Shown here piece by piece: positions 63,100 to 64,000 of a DNA stretch of 64,000 nucleotides. Source of the DNA: Elysia chlorotica (taxonomy: Eukaryota; Mollusca; Gastropoda; Plakobranchidae); the NCBI GenBank assembly GCA_003991915.1, contig RQTK01000159.1:266669-330668 (forward strand). Direction: 5' to 3'. Position 1 is the stretch's first letter. Every line of letters starts with the position of its first letter. Below the pieces are notes generated by a model. It searched no databases and was not told the origin of the DNA. It saw only the letters and a list, made by a program, of their open reading frames with translations. The position numbers and the translations under genes were made by a program.

Positions 63100-63735
63100 C
63101 AACAGTGTTATTGAGTGAGTATGGATCTCAGTAGGCATGTACCGAAACACGTTATAAATCTGGTCTTTGAACCCACGTTTTCATCGGCGTCACTAAGGAT
63201 ACATATTTGGACGTTCTTGGTGTTCAGGACACGCTAGTCGATCATGTCGGTAGACATTTCCAATCGCTCCGACAACAACATAGTTACCACTCTCCAGTTT
63301 GCGCACGTCTTGGTGCACAAGGGTGCCTTCAGTACAGGCATAGCAGTTTGCTCCATAGTGGTCTCCAAGTGAAAGGGCGACTGTTTCGATCTGCTGAGCC
63401 ATTTCCCTGGTGGGAACATGAACAAGAGCTATTGTTCAGATAACGTTTCGGCAAGATGGCGATTGAAAAAGCGGCCGTTTTTCCAGTCCTGAATTGGGCC
63501 AGGGCCATAACATCGCGACCTCCATTACATGTTAAAATAGCTCTCTGTTGGATTGCAGAAGGCTTCTCAAAACCATACGTGAAGATGCCTCTTATGGAGA
63601 TCATCCATGAAGTCGATCTCATCGAAAGCATCCACGACTCCATCGTAGGTGCACCGGCATCATGGATGAACTCCTGCTGTTCAGCAGTCCCTTTGGTTTG
63701 AGACCTATCCCGATCTTGTTCTGTTAAGTTATATG
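63100..63735 (-). pseudogene. eIF4A retrocopy, inverted 5' half
   Basis: Intronless remains of an eIF4A1/2-type DEAD-box helicase on the minus strand. From 63735 downward it reads [16 protein letters not shown], then [14 protein letters not shown] (Q motif), [16 protein letters not shown] (motif I, AQSGTGKT in the family, here damaged), [31 protein letters not shown] (motif Ib region), VLNTKNVQICILSDADE (DEAD region, changed) and QIYNVFRYMPTEI. At least three frame changes and an in-frame stop show it is dead. It ends at the equivalent of SATMP. The rest of the protein follows at 63792 on the other strand. Confidence 0.88.
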
Positions 63736-63791
63736 ACTTGCTTTTTATCTGAACTGTTCAGTGGAAAAAGAAAGATAAATATTCCTTTACA

Positions 63792-63925
63792 GATGATGTG
63801 CCAGAGGCGACTCGGCGCTTTGTGAGGGATCTAGTGAGGATCTGAGTCAAGAAAGAAGAGCTTGCCCTTGAGGATATTCGTCAGTTATATGCTCATCAAG
63901 TAGAGAAGTAGGAATGGAAACGTTA
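63792..63925 (+). pseudogene. eIF4A retrocopy, continuing 3' part
   Basis: On the plus strand one frame reads DDVPEATRRFVRDLVRI, stop, VKKEELALEDIRQLYAHQ, then EWK. It corresponds to human PSDVLEVTKKFMRDPIRI, VKKEELTLEGIRQFY and EREEWK. It begins at the residue where the inverted minus-strand part ends, so both belong to one cDNA insertion. Two in-frame stops are present. Likeness fades after about 63945, so the C-terminal half is missing or outside the window. Confidence 0.85.
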
Positions 63926-64000
63926 CATTTTGCGACGTTGTAGTTTCGCTTTTCCCTTGTGCACCTGGGAGTTTTTGCATACACAGAGAGAGAGAGAACG

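Overview
The window is AT-rich animal nuclear DNA with spliced genes, GT-AG introns of several hundred bases to several kilobases, many microsatellites, tRNA-derived SINEs, LINE fragments and small DNA-transposon relics. The five genes are ordinary metazoan ones. Dispersed AGATCT-type palindromic islands, the LINE and SINE styles and the protein sequences suggest a mollusc, most likely a gastropod; that placement is inference. A few N bases at 18774-18862 and several near-identical tandem blocks show a draft assembly, so duplications must be read with care. I saw no CRISPR array, rRNA or convincing functional tRNA gene.

Layout. (1) 694-13123 (+): COG6, entered in its first intron and running to the stop codon, with one exon partly missing and one exon carrying a 100-bp duplication. 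(2) 14940-19727 (-): PIERCE1, a small ciliary doublet-microtubule inner protein in four exons, tail-to-tail with COG6. (3) 20254-31552 (+): a seven-pass membrane protein most like TMEM116, head-to-head with PIERCE1 with about 0.5 kb between start codons. Its TM5-TM6 exons are present twice in tandem. (4) 38000-39709 (-): LDAH, a lipid-droplet-associated serine hydrolase, with a possible upstream first exon ending at 41607. (5) 45172-55325 (+): PORCN, the Wnt O-acyltransferase, in 13 coding exons, divergent from LDAH. (6) 55326-64000: no gene recognised, but a piggyBac-like relic, a LINE tail, a SINE and, at the right edge, a broken eIF4A retrocopy whose 5' half is inverted relative to its 3' half.

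The genes do not form one pathway: Golgi tethering (COG6), cilia (PIERCE1), an orphan 7TM protein, lipid-droplet lipid metabolism (LDAH) and Wnt lipidation in the ER (PORCN). I found no clearly new multi-gene system. The most informative unusual structures are the phase-constrained duplicated exon cassette in the TMEM116-like gene and the 5'-inverted eIF4A retrocopy. Next come the disrupted COG6 exons and several small inverted-repeat or TTAA-flanked elements that no gene explains.
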